Below, piece after piece: positions 42,566-51,915 of a stretch of 64,000 nucleotides of DNA. This DNA comes from Clostridium akagii DSM 12554 (lineage in GTDB: Bacteria > Bacillota > Clostridia > Clostridiales > Clostridiaceae). A model generated the notes under the pieces. The model ran no database searches. It saw only the letters and a list, made by a program, of their open reading frames with translations, and was not told the DNA's origin. Numbering within the stretch: position 1 is the stretch's first letter; each line of letters starts with the position of its first letter. The position numbers and the translations under genes are program-made. Location of the stretch: assembly GCF_000686725.1 (NCBI RefSeq), contig NZ_JMLK01000017.1, positions 1-64,000 on the forward strand, read 5' to 3'.

Positions 42566-45373
42566 ATGCACATCAAGAGTTTATACATTAGAGACTTTGG
42601 AATTTATAATAACGTAACTTTAGATGATATTTCCCAGGAAATTGTAGTTATTGGCGGGAACAATAGAGCAGGAAAATCTACATTATTAGATATATTAAGA
42701 TATTTTCCCTATGGGTTTTCGAAATCCATGAACATTCCTCCAGCTAGAATAGAATATGAAGTGGAGGGAAAATTTGTAGATGATAATGATGAGGAATTTA
42801 TAGCTAGGGTAAATGGTTATTCAAAACCTCATATTTTTAAGGGGTTAGGCATAGAAAGTGTAGAAAATGTATATAGCGATGTAGATATATTCACCTATAA
42901 AGAAATATTCACAATATCTTTGGATGAACTTAAATACACAGATAAAGAAGATGAAAAATTGCAGTCAGTGCTTTTAGGCGCAGGGTTAAAAGAGGTTATT
43001 TCAGTGCCTAGAATGATTTCGGATTTTAAAGCACAAGCAGAAAAGATTGGCGGAAAAAATGGAAACCCTAGGATAAAATTATTTAAAGATAGTTATAATG
43101 AAATATCTCAGGGACTAAATTTACAAGATAAGGTTCTAACTCAAGTTGAAAAGTATAATAATGATATAAATAGGATTAGTTTTATTGAAAATAGTATAGA
43201 TGAATTAGAAATGGAAATAAAGACAATAGAGGATAATATATTTATCACCGAAATCTTAAAAGTGAATTATGAGTTGTATAGAAAAACTGATGAACTTAAA
43301 CTAATACTTAATAATTATGAAGATAAGTTGATTTTTAAACAGATTGAGTCTAGTAATTTAGCTTTAGATACTTGTCAGAGTCTACGGGATCAATATGATT
43401 TAGTTACTAATAGATATGAAGAATTAAAGCTCATTTTTTCAAAAGAAACTGGTGCTTCTGATTATATATTGAAGTGTTTTAAGGAGAATGGAAAAGAAAT
43501 ATTAGATGGACAACTTATGATTTCAGGAATTACGCAAAAAATAGAAAATTACAAAATAATGCTTGATGAGTGTAGAACAGCAAAACATGAAATTATAGTT
43601 GATGCTACTGATATAAATGAAGAATGGAAGGAGGATTTTACAAAGATACTCAACATAAATACAGAAGAGATACCTTTTATTCAGCTTAGCGAAAATATTG
43701 ATGAATTAAAGCTTGTGATAAGTAAGATTGAGGCTATAAATTATAATATAAAACAATTTGAAGAAAAACTTTTAGAGTCAAATATAAGTGGCGCATCTGC
43801 CACAAATAATATGTTTATTAAAAATATTATCATTGTATGTCTATTTATAATTATTGGTTTTGCTGTATATAATTTTAATAAGATTTTTGGAGTTTTAATA
43901 AGTATGGGGGGGATAGTAATAGCAGCACTAAACATGATTTTTCTAGCAAAGACAATGGTAAATAGCGGAGCAAATACTAATATTAATACTATAAATTTGG
44001 ATATATCAAAGAGAAAAAAAGAGTTGATAGAATTAAATGACAAGAAAGATAGTTTAGAAGCTTTGATTCGTAAGTATAAGGATTTACTTAAGCTTAAACA
44101 GGAAGTACCTACGTCTAGTATCAAAATATATTTTGGTTTAGTTAGAGAAATAAAGAAAAAAGTTTTGCATCTGAAATATGATTTAAATAACATGACTAAA
44201 TTAGAAAAAAACATCGATTTGGAACTAGGTAGATTATTGGAGCTACTTATTAAATTCAATGATTTTTTATTTATAGATGAACTAAAGGTGAGAAAAAATC
44301 TTATAGAAAATAGCCAATATATATTTCAAAATGTAAAGAAACTAGGTTTATTAGCGGATAAATACGAAAAACTTAGTGTAGCCAATGTAGCAAAGGAGAT
44401 AATGGAAGAAAAAATCATGGAAACCTTAGGACTTAAAGAAAATGTTAATATTTTAGAAAGTATTAATGTAAACATAGATAAGTGTAAAATATTTAATGAT
44501 TATAAAACAAATCAAAACGAGTATAAAAATTTAAAAAATCAGCTTATTCATTCCTTAGAAATAGAAAGAGTAAAAAAAACATTAACTAAAGATAATGAAA
44601 ATGTAGAATTGTTCCAAAGGTTTGAAAAAATTATAAATACTTATATTAATATTGAAGATATAAAAAGAGATGAGAGTGAGCTGAAAATAAAATATGAAAC
44701 TAAAATAAATGATTTAACCCATTTAAAGGATGAAAGGACAAGTTTAAAGGATGAAGTAAGTAGACTTTGCAGTAGTGAGGATATAATATTGGCCCATAAA
44801 AAAATTGAAAATGGAAGAAGAAGGTTTAAAAAAGTTGCCGAGGATTATGCTGTTAATAACGCTGCAGCATTTATTCTGCAATTGCTTCAAAATGATTTTA
44901 TCCAAGGAGCAAAAGACACTATTTTTAACGGAACTAGTAAAATTTTAAGCGATATAACAGATGGACAGTTCTCCGAAGTACGCCCTGTAGACAATCTTAT
45001 AAAAACAGATTTTATGACAATGGATAAGAATGGAGCATTAAATGAAAGTATGAAAAGCTTAAGCCGTGGCACAAAAGAACAATTATTTTTGTCTGTAAGA
45101 CTTAGTAGAATTGCTGAAATTAAATCTAAATTGCCTGTGATAATTGACGATTCATTGGTGAACTTTGATGCAAAACACTTAAATAATTCAATTAGATTAA
45201 TTAGTGAACTTTCTAAAACTAATCAAATATTTTTTCTTACATGTCATTCTGATGTTGTGAAGGCGATTAGCAAAATAAATAAAAAAGTACAGTTCTTTAA
45301 GGTTGATGAAGGTAAGTTCTCTTCTTCAAGCAAAGAGGGTCTTGTAGATTATTTAGAAGGTGGGATAGTATGA
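42566..45373 (+). CDS. yhaN: SbcC/YhaN-like SMC-type ATPase
   Basis: A 935-residue protein. The N-terminus has IGGNNRAGKSTLLDILRYF (Walker A), the C-terminus the ABC signature-like SLSRGTKEQLFLSVRL and Walker B VIIDDSLVNFD, then CHSD as H-loop. Between are long coiled coils (about 160-400 and 460-790). Two hydrophobic segments near 413-460 are characteristic of YhaN and suggest membrane association. It partners YhaO; the stop of yhaO and this ATG are adjacent. The downstream protease gene overlaps it by 4 nt. Confidence 0.9.
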   Translation: MHIKSLYIRDFGIYNNVTLDDISQEIVVIGGNNRAGKSTLLDILRYFPYGFSKSMNIPPARIEYEVEGKFVDDNDEEFIARVNGYSKPHIFKGLGIESVENVYSDVDIFTYKEIFTISLDELKYTDKEDEKLQSVLLGAGLKEVISVPRMISDFKAQAEKIGGKNGNPRIKLFKDSYNEISQGLNLQDKVLTQVEKYNNDINRISFIENSIDELEMEIKTIEDNIFITEILKVNYELYRKTDELKLILNNYEDKLIFKQIESSNLALDTCQSLRDQYDLVTNRYEELKLIFSKETGASDYILKCFKENGKEILDGQLMISGITQKIENYKIMLDECRTAKHEIIVDATDINEEWKEDFTKILNINTEEIPFIQLSENIDELKLVISKIEAINYNIKQFEEKLLESNISGASATNNMFIKNIIIVCLFIIIGFAVYNFNKIFGVLISMGGIVIAALNMIFLAKTMVNSGANTNINTINLDISKRKKELIELNDKKDSLEALIRKYKDLLKLKQEVPTSSIKIYFGLVREIKKKVLHLKYDLNNMTKLEKNIDLELGRLLELLIKFNDFLFIDELKVRKNLIENSQYIFQNVKKLGLLADKYEKLSVANVAKEIMEEKIMETLGLKENVNILESINVNIDKCKIFNDYKTNQNEYKNLKNQLIHSLEIERVKKTLTKDNENVELFQRFEKIINTYINIEDIKRDESELKIKYETKINDLTHLKDERTSLKDEVSRLCSSEDIILAHKKIENGRRRFKKVAEDYAVNNAAAFILQLLQNDFIQGAKDTIFNGTSKILSDITDGQFSEVRPVDNLIKTDFMTMDKNGALNESMKSLSRGTKEQLFLSVRLSRIAEIKSKLPVIIDDSLVNFDAKHLNNSIRLISELSKTNQIFFLTCHSDVVKAISKINKKVQFFKVDEGKFSSSSKEGLVDYLEGGIV

Positions 45374-46185
45374 AACATATTAAAGTAGCAGCCATTATAT
45401 TAGTGTACTTGGTTATATACTATGGATTTCAACTTGTGGATTTTCTGTTTATAGGGGTACAGGCGGCTTTTAAAGGAATTAAAGGAGCGGATTTAACTAA
45501 ATATTTGAATGATAATTCCGCTACAGTAATGATTCCTGCAATGATTATATCATTTTTGATTTATTTTGTGATTTTAAAAGCTAGGCAAAAGAGTATATTA
45601 AAAATTTGTAAAATTAATAAAATCAAAACGAAAAGCGTATTTTTTATAATTGGAATCACAGCTACATATGCATTGGTATTAATAACCATATCCCAATACA
45701 CTATAAAATATTTTCCATCATATAATGAAACTCAAAACAGTATAAGTGGTACCATGAGTTCAGTTTTAGGAATAGTTGCAGTACTTATTTTGGCTCCTAT
45801 TTTTGAGGAAATACTTTTTCGAGGGATCATCCTAAGTGAAATAAGAGAAAATTTAAGAGTAATTCCTGCGGTTATTATTCAAGCAGTTATATTTGGAATA
45901 TATCATATGAATATATTCCAAGGAATTTATACAGCTGTTTTGGGTTTGATTTTAGGTTATGTATGTGTTAGAACTATGACTATTCTGAGTTCTATAATAG
46001 CGCATATAACATTTAATGTATGTGGATCATTTGTATTTCCAATTCTAGTATATTATGTTCCTCAATTTTCAATTGCGTATATAGTAGCTGGAACCATACT
46101 CTTTTGCCTATTAATGTTTAATTTTAATCGTTCTACTAAAAATGAAATTAGGAGTATTGAAAAAACTAACAATCAAGTATGCTAG
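45370..46185 (+). CDS. CPBP (Abi) family intramembrane metalloprotease
   Basis: A 271-residue polytopic protein with about eight membrane segments. The CAAX-protease motifs are present: FEEILFRG (EExxxR), FGIYHMN (FxxxH) and AHITFNV (HxxxN/B). Family members process membrane peptides or confer bacteriocin immunity. The ATGA overlap with yhaN shows translational coupling, an intriguing link between a membrane protease and a repair ATPase. Its end lies 1 nt from the convergent dacA gene; no terminator is seen between them. Confidence 0.9.
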   Translation: MKHIKVAAIILVYLVIYYGFQLVDFLFIGVQAAFKGIKGADLTKYLNDNSATVMIPAMIISFLIYFVILKARQKSILKICKINKIKTKSVFFIIGITATYALVLITISQYTIKYFPSYNETQNSISGTMSSVLGIVAVLILAPIFEEILFRGIILSEIRENLRVIPAVIIQAVIFGIYHMNIFQGIYTAVLGLILGYVCVRTMTILSSIIAHITFNVCGSFVFPILVYYVPQFSIAYIVAGTILFCLLMFNFNRSTKNEIRSIEKTNNQVC

Positions 46186-46186
46186 C

Positions 46187-47479
46187 CTATTCTCTTCTCC
46201 TAAGCCTTCTCTTCTTTACATTTCTAATTCGTATGGCAAGCATAATAACTAGAAGTACTATAATTGAAGTAATTGTATATAAAAGCTTATTTTGGCTTAG
46301 CAAATCACTGGTAGTAACAGTTGTATAAATATCATAATTTTTAGTTACACCTCTTTCTTTTAGGGTAAGCGTTCCTATAGAAGTATTTGATTTAATTTTC
46401 CATGGATTTGTTGTATTTAGTGTAGTAGAAATAGTTTTCTCTTTATTATTAACGTCATTAGCATAATATTGAACATTTTTACTTACTTTAAGGGGAATTT
46501 CTATAGTTTTAGTGGGGCCGAGAAATATAAATGGTTTATAAGTGAGGCTCTTAGTACTAAGCGCATCATTAGCAGAATAAAGATTTGTATCTTTTATAGA
46601 ATAACTGTAATTTATTAAAGCTTCCATGTCTTTTGAGGCTTGGGTGTCTGAGGGTTCATTCTTTGAATTCATAACAACACCAATGATTTTTCTACCATCT
46701 CTATTAAAAATTGCAACTAGACATCTTCCTGCTTGGTTCGTAAATCCGGTTTTTCCTCCAATGCATGTACTGTCATAAAGTGAAAGGTTATTTAAAATAA
46801 GTTTATTACTGCTTACAATGGGGATTTTAAGTCCATCTTCAGTTTGAAAAACATAATTTTTTTGCTCTACCGTATCCAAGATTGTTTTGTTTTCAAAGGC
46901 ATTTTTGCCTATTATGCTCATATCATATGCAGTGGAGTAGTGGTCTGGATCGTGCAAACCGTTTGGGGTTACAAAATGTGTGTTTTTAAGACCTAGCTTA
47001 GTTACTTCTTTATTCATTAGTAAAGAAAAATCAGTATTTGTATCTTTTATATTATCATTGGGTTTGCCCACAATATTGTCAGCAATCATATAGGCGATAT
47101 CATTTGCTGAATAAATAAGCATGCCGCTAAGAGCATTCTTGGCTGTTATCTTTTCACCAACATTTATGGGCTTTTTATCAACATTTAGGGATGCAGAAGG
47201 TTGATTTTTAGCACTAGTCGTATATGTAAGTATGTCACTGGGCTTTTTTGTTTCAGTAAGTATTAGTGCAGTTAAAAGCTTTGTTGTGCTAGCAGGATAC
47301 TCCCTGGCATCTAGATTCTTAGAATATATGATTTCACCTGTACTAGCATCTATTGCAACAGCTGCTTTAGCAGTTATGTCTGGTGCAGAACCTTTTTCAT
47401 CAGCGAAAGCGGTTGAAGTAATTGATAGTGACATTGCTATGGTTAGCATTATATAAATAATTTTACGTTTCAATTTCAT
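46187..47479 (-). CDS. dacA: D-alanyl-D-alanine carboxypeptidase (DacA/PBP5-like)
   Basis: A 430-residue serine peptidase that trims peptidoglycan pentapeptides outside the membrane. Signal peptide 1-26; ASTTKLLTA is the SxxK catalytic motif (Ser near 63), YSANDIAYM the SxN-type motif, and KTGFTNQAG the KTG motif. A PBP5_C-like beta domain follows, then a C-terminal membrane segment with a basic end (KKRRLRRRE). It is convergent with the CPBP protease gene. Confidence 0.95.
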   Translation of the reverse strand: MKLKRKIIYIMLTIAMSLSITSTAFADEKGSAPDITAKAAVAIDASTGEIIYSKNLDAREYPASTTKLLTALILTETKKPSDILTYTTSAKNQPSASLNVDKKPINVGEKITAKNALSGMLIYSANDIAYMIADNIVGKPNDNIKDTNTDFSLLMNKEVTKLGLKNTHFVTPNGLHDPDHYSTAYDMSIIGKNAFENKTILDTVEQKNYVFQTEDGLKIPIVSSNKLILNNLSLYDSTCIGGKTGFTNQAGRCLVAIFNRDGRKIIGVVMNSKNEPSDTQASKDMEALINYSYSIKDTNLYSANDALSTKSLTYKPFIFLGPTKTIEIPLKVSKNVQYYANDVNNKEKTISTTLNTTNPWKIKSNTSIGTLTLKERGVTKNYDIYTTVTTSDLLSQNKLLYTITSIIVLLVIMLAIRIRNVKKRRLRRRE

Positions 47480-47565
47480 CTCTCCATTTATAGGCTATTT
47501 TAATCAATTTGATAATAAAGTCATTTTATTTTTCAAAACACGTAGATTATATCATCTTTAAAGTA

Positions 47566-47600
47566 AAAATGTAAGCACCCAGAGATGCATAAGTGCTTAC
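47566..47600 (-). terminator. Minus-strand terminator after the 164-residue membrane protein gene
   Basis: GTAAGCAC (47571-47578) and GTGCTTAC (47593-47600) pair. Read on the minus strand, ATTTTTAC follows. It separates the next gene from dacA. Confidence 0.65.
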
Positions 47601-47609
47601 ATAGTGTGA

Positions 47610-48104
47610 CTATTTCTTTGTGTGAACTTTAATATTAAGAAATTTGTTGAATATTTTAATAAGATTAATATGTTGATATTCTACATAAGGAGAATCTTCC
47701 TTACTAAGATCATTTTTCACATTTTCTTTTGAAATAGTTATATCAATTATCTCATTATTATGCTTAAACTTTATAGTATATATCTCTTCTAATTCATTTG
47801 AAACACCTGGAAGGCTTGAGCCTAAGCTACTAATATCTATTTTTTCAATAGATATTAGTTTGGCTTTTTCAGTGGGTCTACTAGTTAATACTCTAAATAA
47901 TATTTTATTAAGAAGTTTTACTAGTATAAATAAAAGTAAGCCAACCAGTGCTATCTTCAAGTACATTTCTATATATGCAGTCTTAGCGTAATAAAGATTG
48001 TATATGTCAAATTCGGAAGAGCTTAAAATAAAATAAAGTGCGACTGGCGCCACTAAAAAGCAAAGTAATAAAATGATGACATAATCCAATAATTTCTTTT
48101 TCAA
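47610..48104 (-). CDS. Uncharacterised two-span membrane protein
   Basis: A 164-residue protein I do not recognise. It has a hydrophobic segment near 8-29, a short external loop rich in Tyr, a second segment near 47-66, and a cytosolic beta-rich domain of about 95 residues (YTIKFKHNNEIIDITISKEN) ending in basic residues. GGGAGATGAT lies before the ATG. The layout suggests a membrane-tethered small binding domain. No motif allows a function. Confidence 0.55.
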   Translation of the reverse strand: MKKKLLDYVIILLLCFLVAPVALYFILSSSEFDIYNLYYAKTAYIEMYLKIALVGLLLFILVKLLNKILFRVLTSRPTEKAKLISIEKIDISSLGSSLPGVSNELEEIYTIKFKHNNEIIDITISKENVKNDLSKEDSPYVEYQHINLIKIFNKFLNIKVHTKK

Positions 48105-48343
48105 AGTATCATCTCCCTTTAAAAAAGTTTTAAGTTATTTGTTATTTAAAATTATATTCCATATTAAGATATTTTAAAAGGGTAAATATTAATTATTGAT
48201 AAAAATTTCATATTATACGTAACTGAGCAAATATTTTTCATTTTATTTTATAAAATGGGTATTCATTTTTTTAATATAATAGTTTATAATGTAAGCAAAA
48301 GATTTGTAAAAATTACCATTAATTATGAATGCGAGGTGTAGTT

Positions 48344-48622
48344 ATGGAAAAATGTTCATTTCTGAGTACCTATGATGAAGAGGTAAGTTGTTTTAATGAA
48401 TGTCCATTTTATTGTGATGAAGAAACTGATTCAACATGTCCATTTAAATCGATTACAGGAAAAAGTAGGCATAATATTAAGAGATTATACCAATACTATT
48501 TCTCAGAGGATCATATTCTCAATTTTGATGAGGAAGTTGAAGTAGAATCTGAAATAGAAGTAAAACCTAGTATAGAGATAGAACTAGGAATAAAAGTTGA
48601 AAGCAATAGTTGTAAAGTTTAA
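48344..48622 (+). CDS. Small cysteine-rich protein
   Basis: A 92-residue protein with six Cys, five of them in the first 35 residues (KCSFLST, SCFNECPFYC, STCPF), and one near the end. The second half is acidic with repeated Val-Glu. It looks like a small metal-binding or redox-active protein, and I recall similar anonymous clostridial proteins with the same start. ATG 48344 follows GAGGTG by 5 nt; an ATG at 48329 overlaps that site. It lies 28 nt before ndk and may be co-transcribed with it. Confidence 0.65.
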   Translation: MEKCSFLSTYDEEVSCFNECPFYCDEETDSTCPFKSITGKSRHNIKRLYQYYFSEDHILNFDEEVEVESEIEVKPSIEIELGIKVESNSCKV

Positions 48623-48650
48623 ATATTACGTAAGGTAGGTGATTTACCCA

Positions 48651-49061
48651 ATGGAAAAAACATTAGTATTAATAAAACCAGATGGGGTTCAGCGGGGGTT
48701 AATCGGTAGTATTATTAGCTTTTACGAGAAAAAGAGTCTTTATATAATAGCATTGAAAATGCTTAGGGCAGACAAAACAATAGCTCAAATGCATTATAAT
48801 GAACATGAAGGAAAAGAGTATTTTGGTGATTTAATTGATTATATAACTGAGGGAAGAATTTGTGCAATGATAGTTGGAGGTGAAGATGCCATAGAAATTG
48901 TTAGAAAAATAAATGGAGATAAAAATCCTAAACTTGCAGAGATGGGTAGCATAAGAGGAATATATGCTGATGATAGAACAAGAAATTTAGTTCACGCATC
49001 GGATAATGAAGAAAATGCTAAAAGGGAAATAGAACTTTGGTTTCCAGAGATCAAGTTATAA
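48651..49061 (+). CDS. ndk: Nucleoside diphosphate kinase
   Basis: This enzyme transfers the gamma phosphate between nucleoside triphosphates and diphosphates through a phosphohistidine. 136 residues. TLVLIKPDGVQRGLIG at the start, RGIYADD, and the active-site NLVHASD are all canonical. ATG 48651 lies 7 nt after AGGTGAT; an in-frame GTG (48639) is less likely. Confidence 0.97.
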   Translation: MEKTLVLIKPDGVQRGLIGSIISFYEKKSLYIIALKMLRADKTIAQMHYNEHEGKEYFGDLIDYITEGRICAMIVGGEDAIEIVRKINGDKNPKLAEMGSIRGIYADDRTRNLVHASDNEENAKREIELWFPEIKL

Positions 49062-49183
49062 TTAAAAAGTAGATGTTTGAAAAATAATTTAAATTATAAT
49101 TATTGACATGTATAACAGGTTATGAACAAGTAATTGAGATGTGCATATAATAATGATTAGAATATTTGTATTGGTGGGTATTT

Positions 49184-50197
49184 ATGAATAAAAAATTATT
49201 TTATCCAACATGTTTACTAATTTTGTTATGTATATGCACATCTGTTTTTTGGGGCTGCGGTACTAGCAGTAATGTGTCCGCTAAAAAAATAAGACTTAAT
49301 GAGGTTGTACGTTCAGTGTTTTACGCTCCTTTTTATGCTGCAGTGAATAATGGATATTTTAAAGAACAAGGTCTTGATATTGATCTTTCAATTGGTCAAG
49401 GTGCTGATAAGACTATGCAGGAAGTTCTTAGTAAAAATGTGGATATAGGTTTTTGCGGTCCAGAACAATCAATTTATATCCAAAATCAAAATAAAGAGGA
49501 TTATCCAGTTGTATTTGCTCAGCTTACACAAAAGGATGGTTCTTTTCTTGTTGGTAGAAAAGAGGAAAAAAATTTCAAATGGGAAGAACTTAAGGGAAAG
49601 ACAATTATTGGTGCACGTCCAGGTGGAGTTCCAGAAATGACCTTGGAATATGTGCTTAAAAAGCATGGACTAAATCCTAAAAAGGACGTAAAAATTATAA
49701 CTAATATACAGTTTAATGCAACGGCAGAAGCTTTCAAAGCAGGGACAGGAGATTATGTTGCACTTTTTGAACCTACAGCAAGTATTTTGAGGCAAACTAG
49801 TTCCGGATATATTGAATCTTCCATAGGAAGTGAGACTGGAATGCTACCCTATACTTGCTATTTTACAACAAAGTCATATTTAGATAAAAATAAGGACACC
49901 TTGGTTAAGTTCACTAAAGCTATTTACAAGGGTCAAAAATGGATAGAAAATAATAGTGATATTAAAGTTGCAGAGAAGATAAAAACTTTTTTTCCAGGTA
50001 CAGATGTTAATCTCTTAGCACAAAACGTAAAAAATTATAGGAAGGTAAATGCATTTGCTTATAGTCCTGAAATAAATAAAAGTGATATAAATAGGCTAAT
50101 GGATATTATAGAAGGATACCAAAAAGATCTCATTAAAACAAGACCGGCGTTTAATAAACTTGTTAATACGGACATTGCCAAAGAAGCGGTTAAATAA
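49184..50197 (+). CDS. ABC transporter substrate-binding lipoprotein (SsuA/TauA/NMT1-like)
   Basis: About 337 residues. A signal peptide ends at the lipobox WGCG (Cys near 22). RSVFYAPFYAAVNNGYFKEQGL, VDIGFCGPEQSI and GARPGGVPEMTLEYVLKKHG are typical of the nitrate/sulphonate/taurine and thiamine-precursor (NMT1/THI5) group. It feeds the ATPase and permease encoded next; the substrate cannot be named. The TTG at 49166 is in frame, but ATG 49184 follows GGTGGG. A terminator separates it from the ATPase gene, so binding protein and pump may be made in different amounts. Confidence 0.9.
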   Translation: MNKKLFYPTCLLILLCICTSVFWGCGTSSNVSAKKIRLNEVVRSVFYAPFYAAVNNGYFKEQGLDIDLSIGQGADKTMQEVLSKNVDIGFCGPEQSIYIQNQNKEDYPVVFAQLTQKDGSFLVGRKEEKNFKWEELKGKTIIGARPGGVPEMTLEYVLKKHGLNPKKDVKIITNIQFNATAEAFKAGTGDYVALFEPTASILRQTSSGYIESSIGSETGMLPYTCYFTTKSYLDKNKDTLVKFTKAIYKGQKWIENNSDIKVAEKIKTFFPGTDVNLLAQNVKNYRKVNAFAYSPEINKSDINRLMDIIEGYQKDLIKTRPAFNKLVNTDIAKEAVK

Positions 50198-50220
50198 AAA
50201 GCGACAAATGTTTGTCACTA

Positions 50221-50277
50221 AAAAAAAGAGAGAGAGTATATGTTTCAATCTGAAATTTATGCTCTCTCTCTTTTTTT
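50221..50277 (+). terminator. Terminator between binding protein and ATPase genes
   Basis: A7-GAGAGAGAG (50221-50236) pairs with CTCTCTCTC-T7 (50262-50277). The T run is strong. The A run upstream would also allow minus-strand function. Confidence 0.93.
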
Positions 50278-50346
50278 AGGCTACACCGAAGTTGGTTGTG
50301 GTTCATATAATAATATATATGAGAAATTGGTTTTGGAGAGTTTTAA

Positions 50347-51111
50347 ATGAATAAATTAGAAATTAAACATATATTTATGAATTATCATTCCATGGCGGGT
50401 GAAACGGAGGCTATAAAGGATGTTAGCTTAATTGTAAACAAAGGCGATTTTGTAAGTATTGTTGGACCATCAGGCTCAGGTAAGTCCACCTTATTAAATA
50501 TAATTGCTGGACTTATAAAACCTTCAAAGGGGAAAATTTTAGTGGATGGACAAAACCTAGAAAATTTCAGTGGGCAGTTTGGATACATGTTTCAAAAAGA
50601 TGAACTTTTCGAATGGCTAAATATTTATAAAAATGTACTAATTGGATTAAAAGTTAAGCATAGAGAAACCCCATCAAATATTAAGAAAATAGAAGAAATG
50701 CTAAAAGAATATAAACTTTTGGAATTTAAAAACCATTATCCCAGTGAATTGTCAGGTGGAATGAGGCAAAGAGCGTCATTGATAAGAACTTTAGCATTAA
50801 ACCCTGAAATTTTAATTTTAGATGAGCCATTTTCAGCTCTTGACTATCAAAGCAGGCTTCGTGCTAGTGATGAAATTTATAAGATAATAAAGCAGGAAGG
50901 TAAAACGGTTATAATGGTTACTCATGATATATCAGAAGCAATATCTATGTCACAAAGAATAATAATATTTTCAAAGAGACCCGCAAAGATAAAAAAAGAG
51001 ATATCTATTGATTTTAAGGACAATTCACTTACGCCCTTACAAAAGAGAGCAGACCCTAGGTTTAGAGAATATTTTGATTCCGTATGGAAGGAGCTTGAAA
51101 TAGATGAATAG
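50347..51111 (+). CDS. ABC transporter ATP-binding protein (SsuB/TauB-like)
   Basis: A 254-residue ATPase. Walker A GPSGSGKST, Q-loop in FGYMFQKDELFEW, signature ELSGGMRQRASL, Walker B ILILDEPFSALD, and H-loop VTHDISEA are all present. It energises the sulphonate/nitrate-type permease, whose gene overlaps it by 8 nt. The C-terminal tail (DPRFREYFDSVWKELE) is typical of the SsuB group. Confidence 0.93.
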   Translation: MNKLEIKHIFMNYHSMAGETEAIKDVSLIVNKGDFVSIVGPSGSGKSTLLNIIAGLIKPSKGKILVDGQNLENFSGQFGYMFQKDELFEWLNIYKNVLIGLKVKHRETPSNIKKIEEMLKEYKLLEFKNHYPSELSGGMRQRASLIRTLALNPEILILDEPFSALDYQSRLRASDEIYKIIKQEGKTVIMVTHDISEAISMSQRIIIFSKRPAKIKKEISIDFKDNSLTPLQKRADPRFREYFDSVWKELEIDE

Positions 51112-51901
51112 TGTTAGTAACGAACATATGAAATTTGTTAAAGACATCAAAAGGAAAGCTAGGATGATAACAATTATAAGATGGATTATCCTAATTGTTT
51201 TTTTTGCGCTATGGGAAGTGGCAGGAGACTTAAAGTGGATAGATCCATTTTTTATAAGTACTCCAAGTAGAGTATTTACTAGTCTTGTTAATATATATAA
51301 AGAAGGAACACTTTTTACACATATTGGGGTAACATGTTATGAAACAGTTTTAGGATTTACACTAGGAATGCTTATTGGCATAGCTATAGCAATATTACTT
51401 TGGTGGTTCGATTTTCTGGCTAAATTGTTAGACACATACATTATAGTGCTGAACGCATTACCTAAAGTTGCTTTGGCTCCAATAATAATATTTTGGATAG
51501 GGAATGGGACTAAAGCAATAGTTACAATTGCAATTTTGATATCTATTGTGACCACAATAATAAGTATTTTAGATGGTTTTAACAGAGTAGATACTGATAA
51601 AATAAAACTTTTAAAAACATTAGGTGCAAATAAATTCCAAATTCTTGTAATGCTCGTAATACCATCATCTGTTCCAAATATAATATCTGCACTTCGAATT
51701 AGTGTTGGACTTTCATGGGTAGGTGTAATAATGGGAGAATTTTTAGTGGCCAAGGAAGGATTAGGATTCTTAATAGTATATGGAGGCCAGATATCTCAGC
51801 TTGATATGGTAATGATGAGTATAGTAATTCTTGCAATTCTTGCATATATAATGTATGAAATAGTTCTTATATTTGAAAAAAAGATAAGATCAAGATTTTA
51901 G
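51104..51901 (+). CDS. ABC transporter permease (SsuC/TauC-like)
   Basis: A 265-residue protein with six membrane segments. The coupling motif FKTLGA-like (LLKTLGANKFQILVMLVIPSS) and GLSWVGVIMGEFLVAKEGLG match the binding-protein-dependent permease family. Together with the binding lipoprotein and ATPase it forms an importer for a small organic substrate such as a sulphonate, nitrate or pyrimidine-like compound. Confidence 0.92.
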   Translation: MNSVSNEHMKFVKDIKRKARMITIIRWIILIVFFALWEVAGDLKWIDPFFISTPSRVFTSLVNIYKEGTLFTHIGVTCYETVLGFTLGMLIGIAIAILLWWFDFLAKLLDTYIIVLNALPKVALAPIIIFWIGNGTKAIVTIAILISIVTTIISILDGFNRVDTDKIKLLKTLGANKFQILVMLVIPSSVPNIISALRISVGLSWVGVIMGEFLVAKEGLGFLIVYGGQISQLDMVMMSIVILAILAYIMYEIVLIFEKKIRSRF

Positions 51902-51915
51902 TTAGGAGGCAACAT

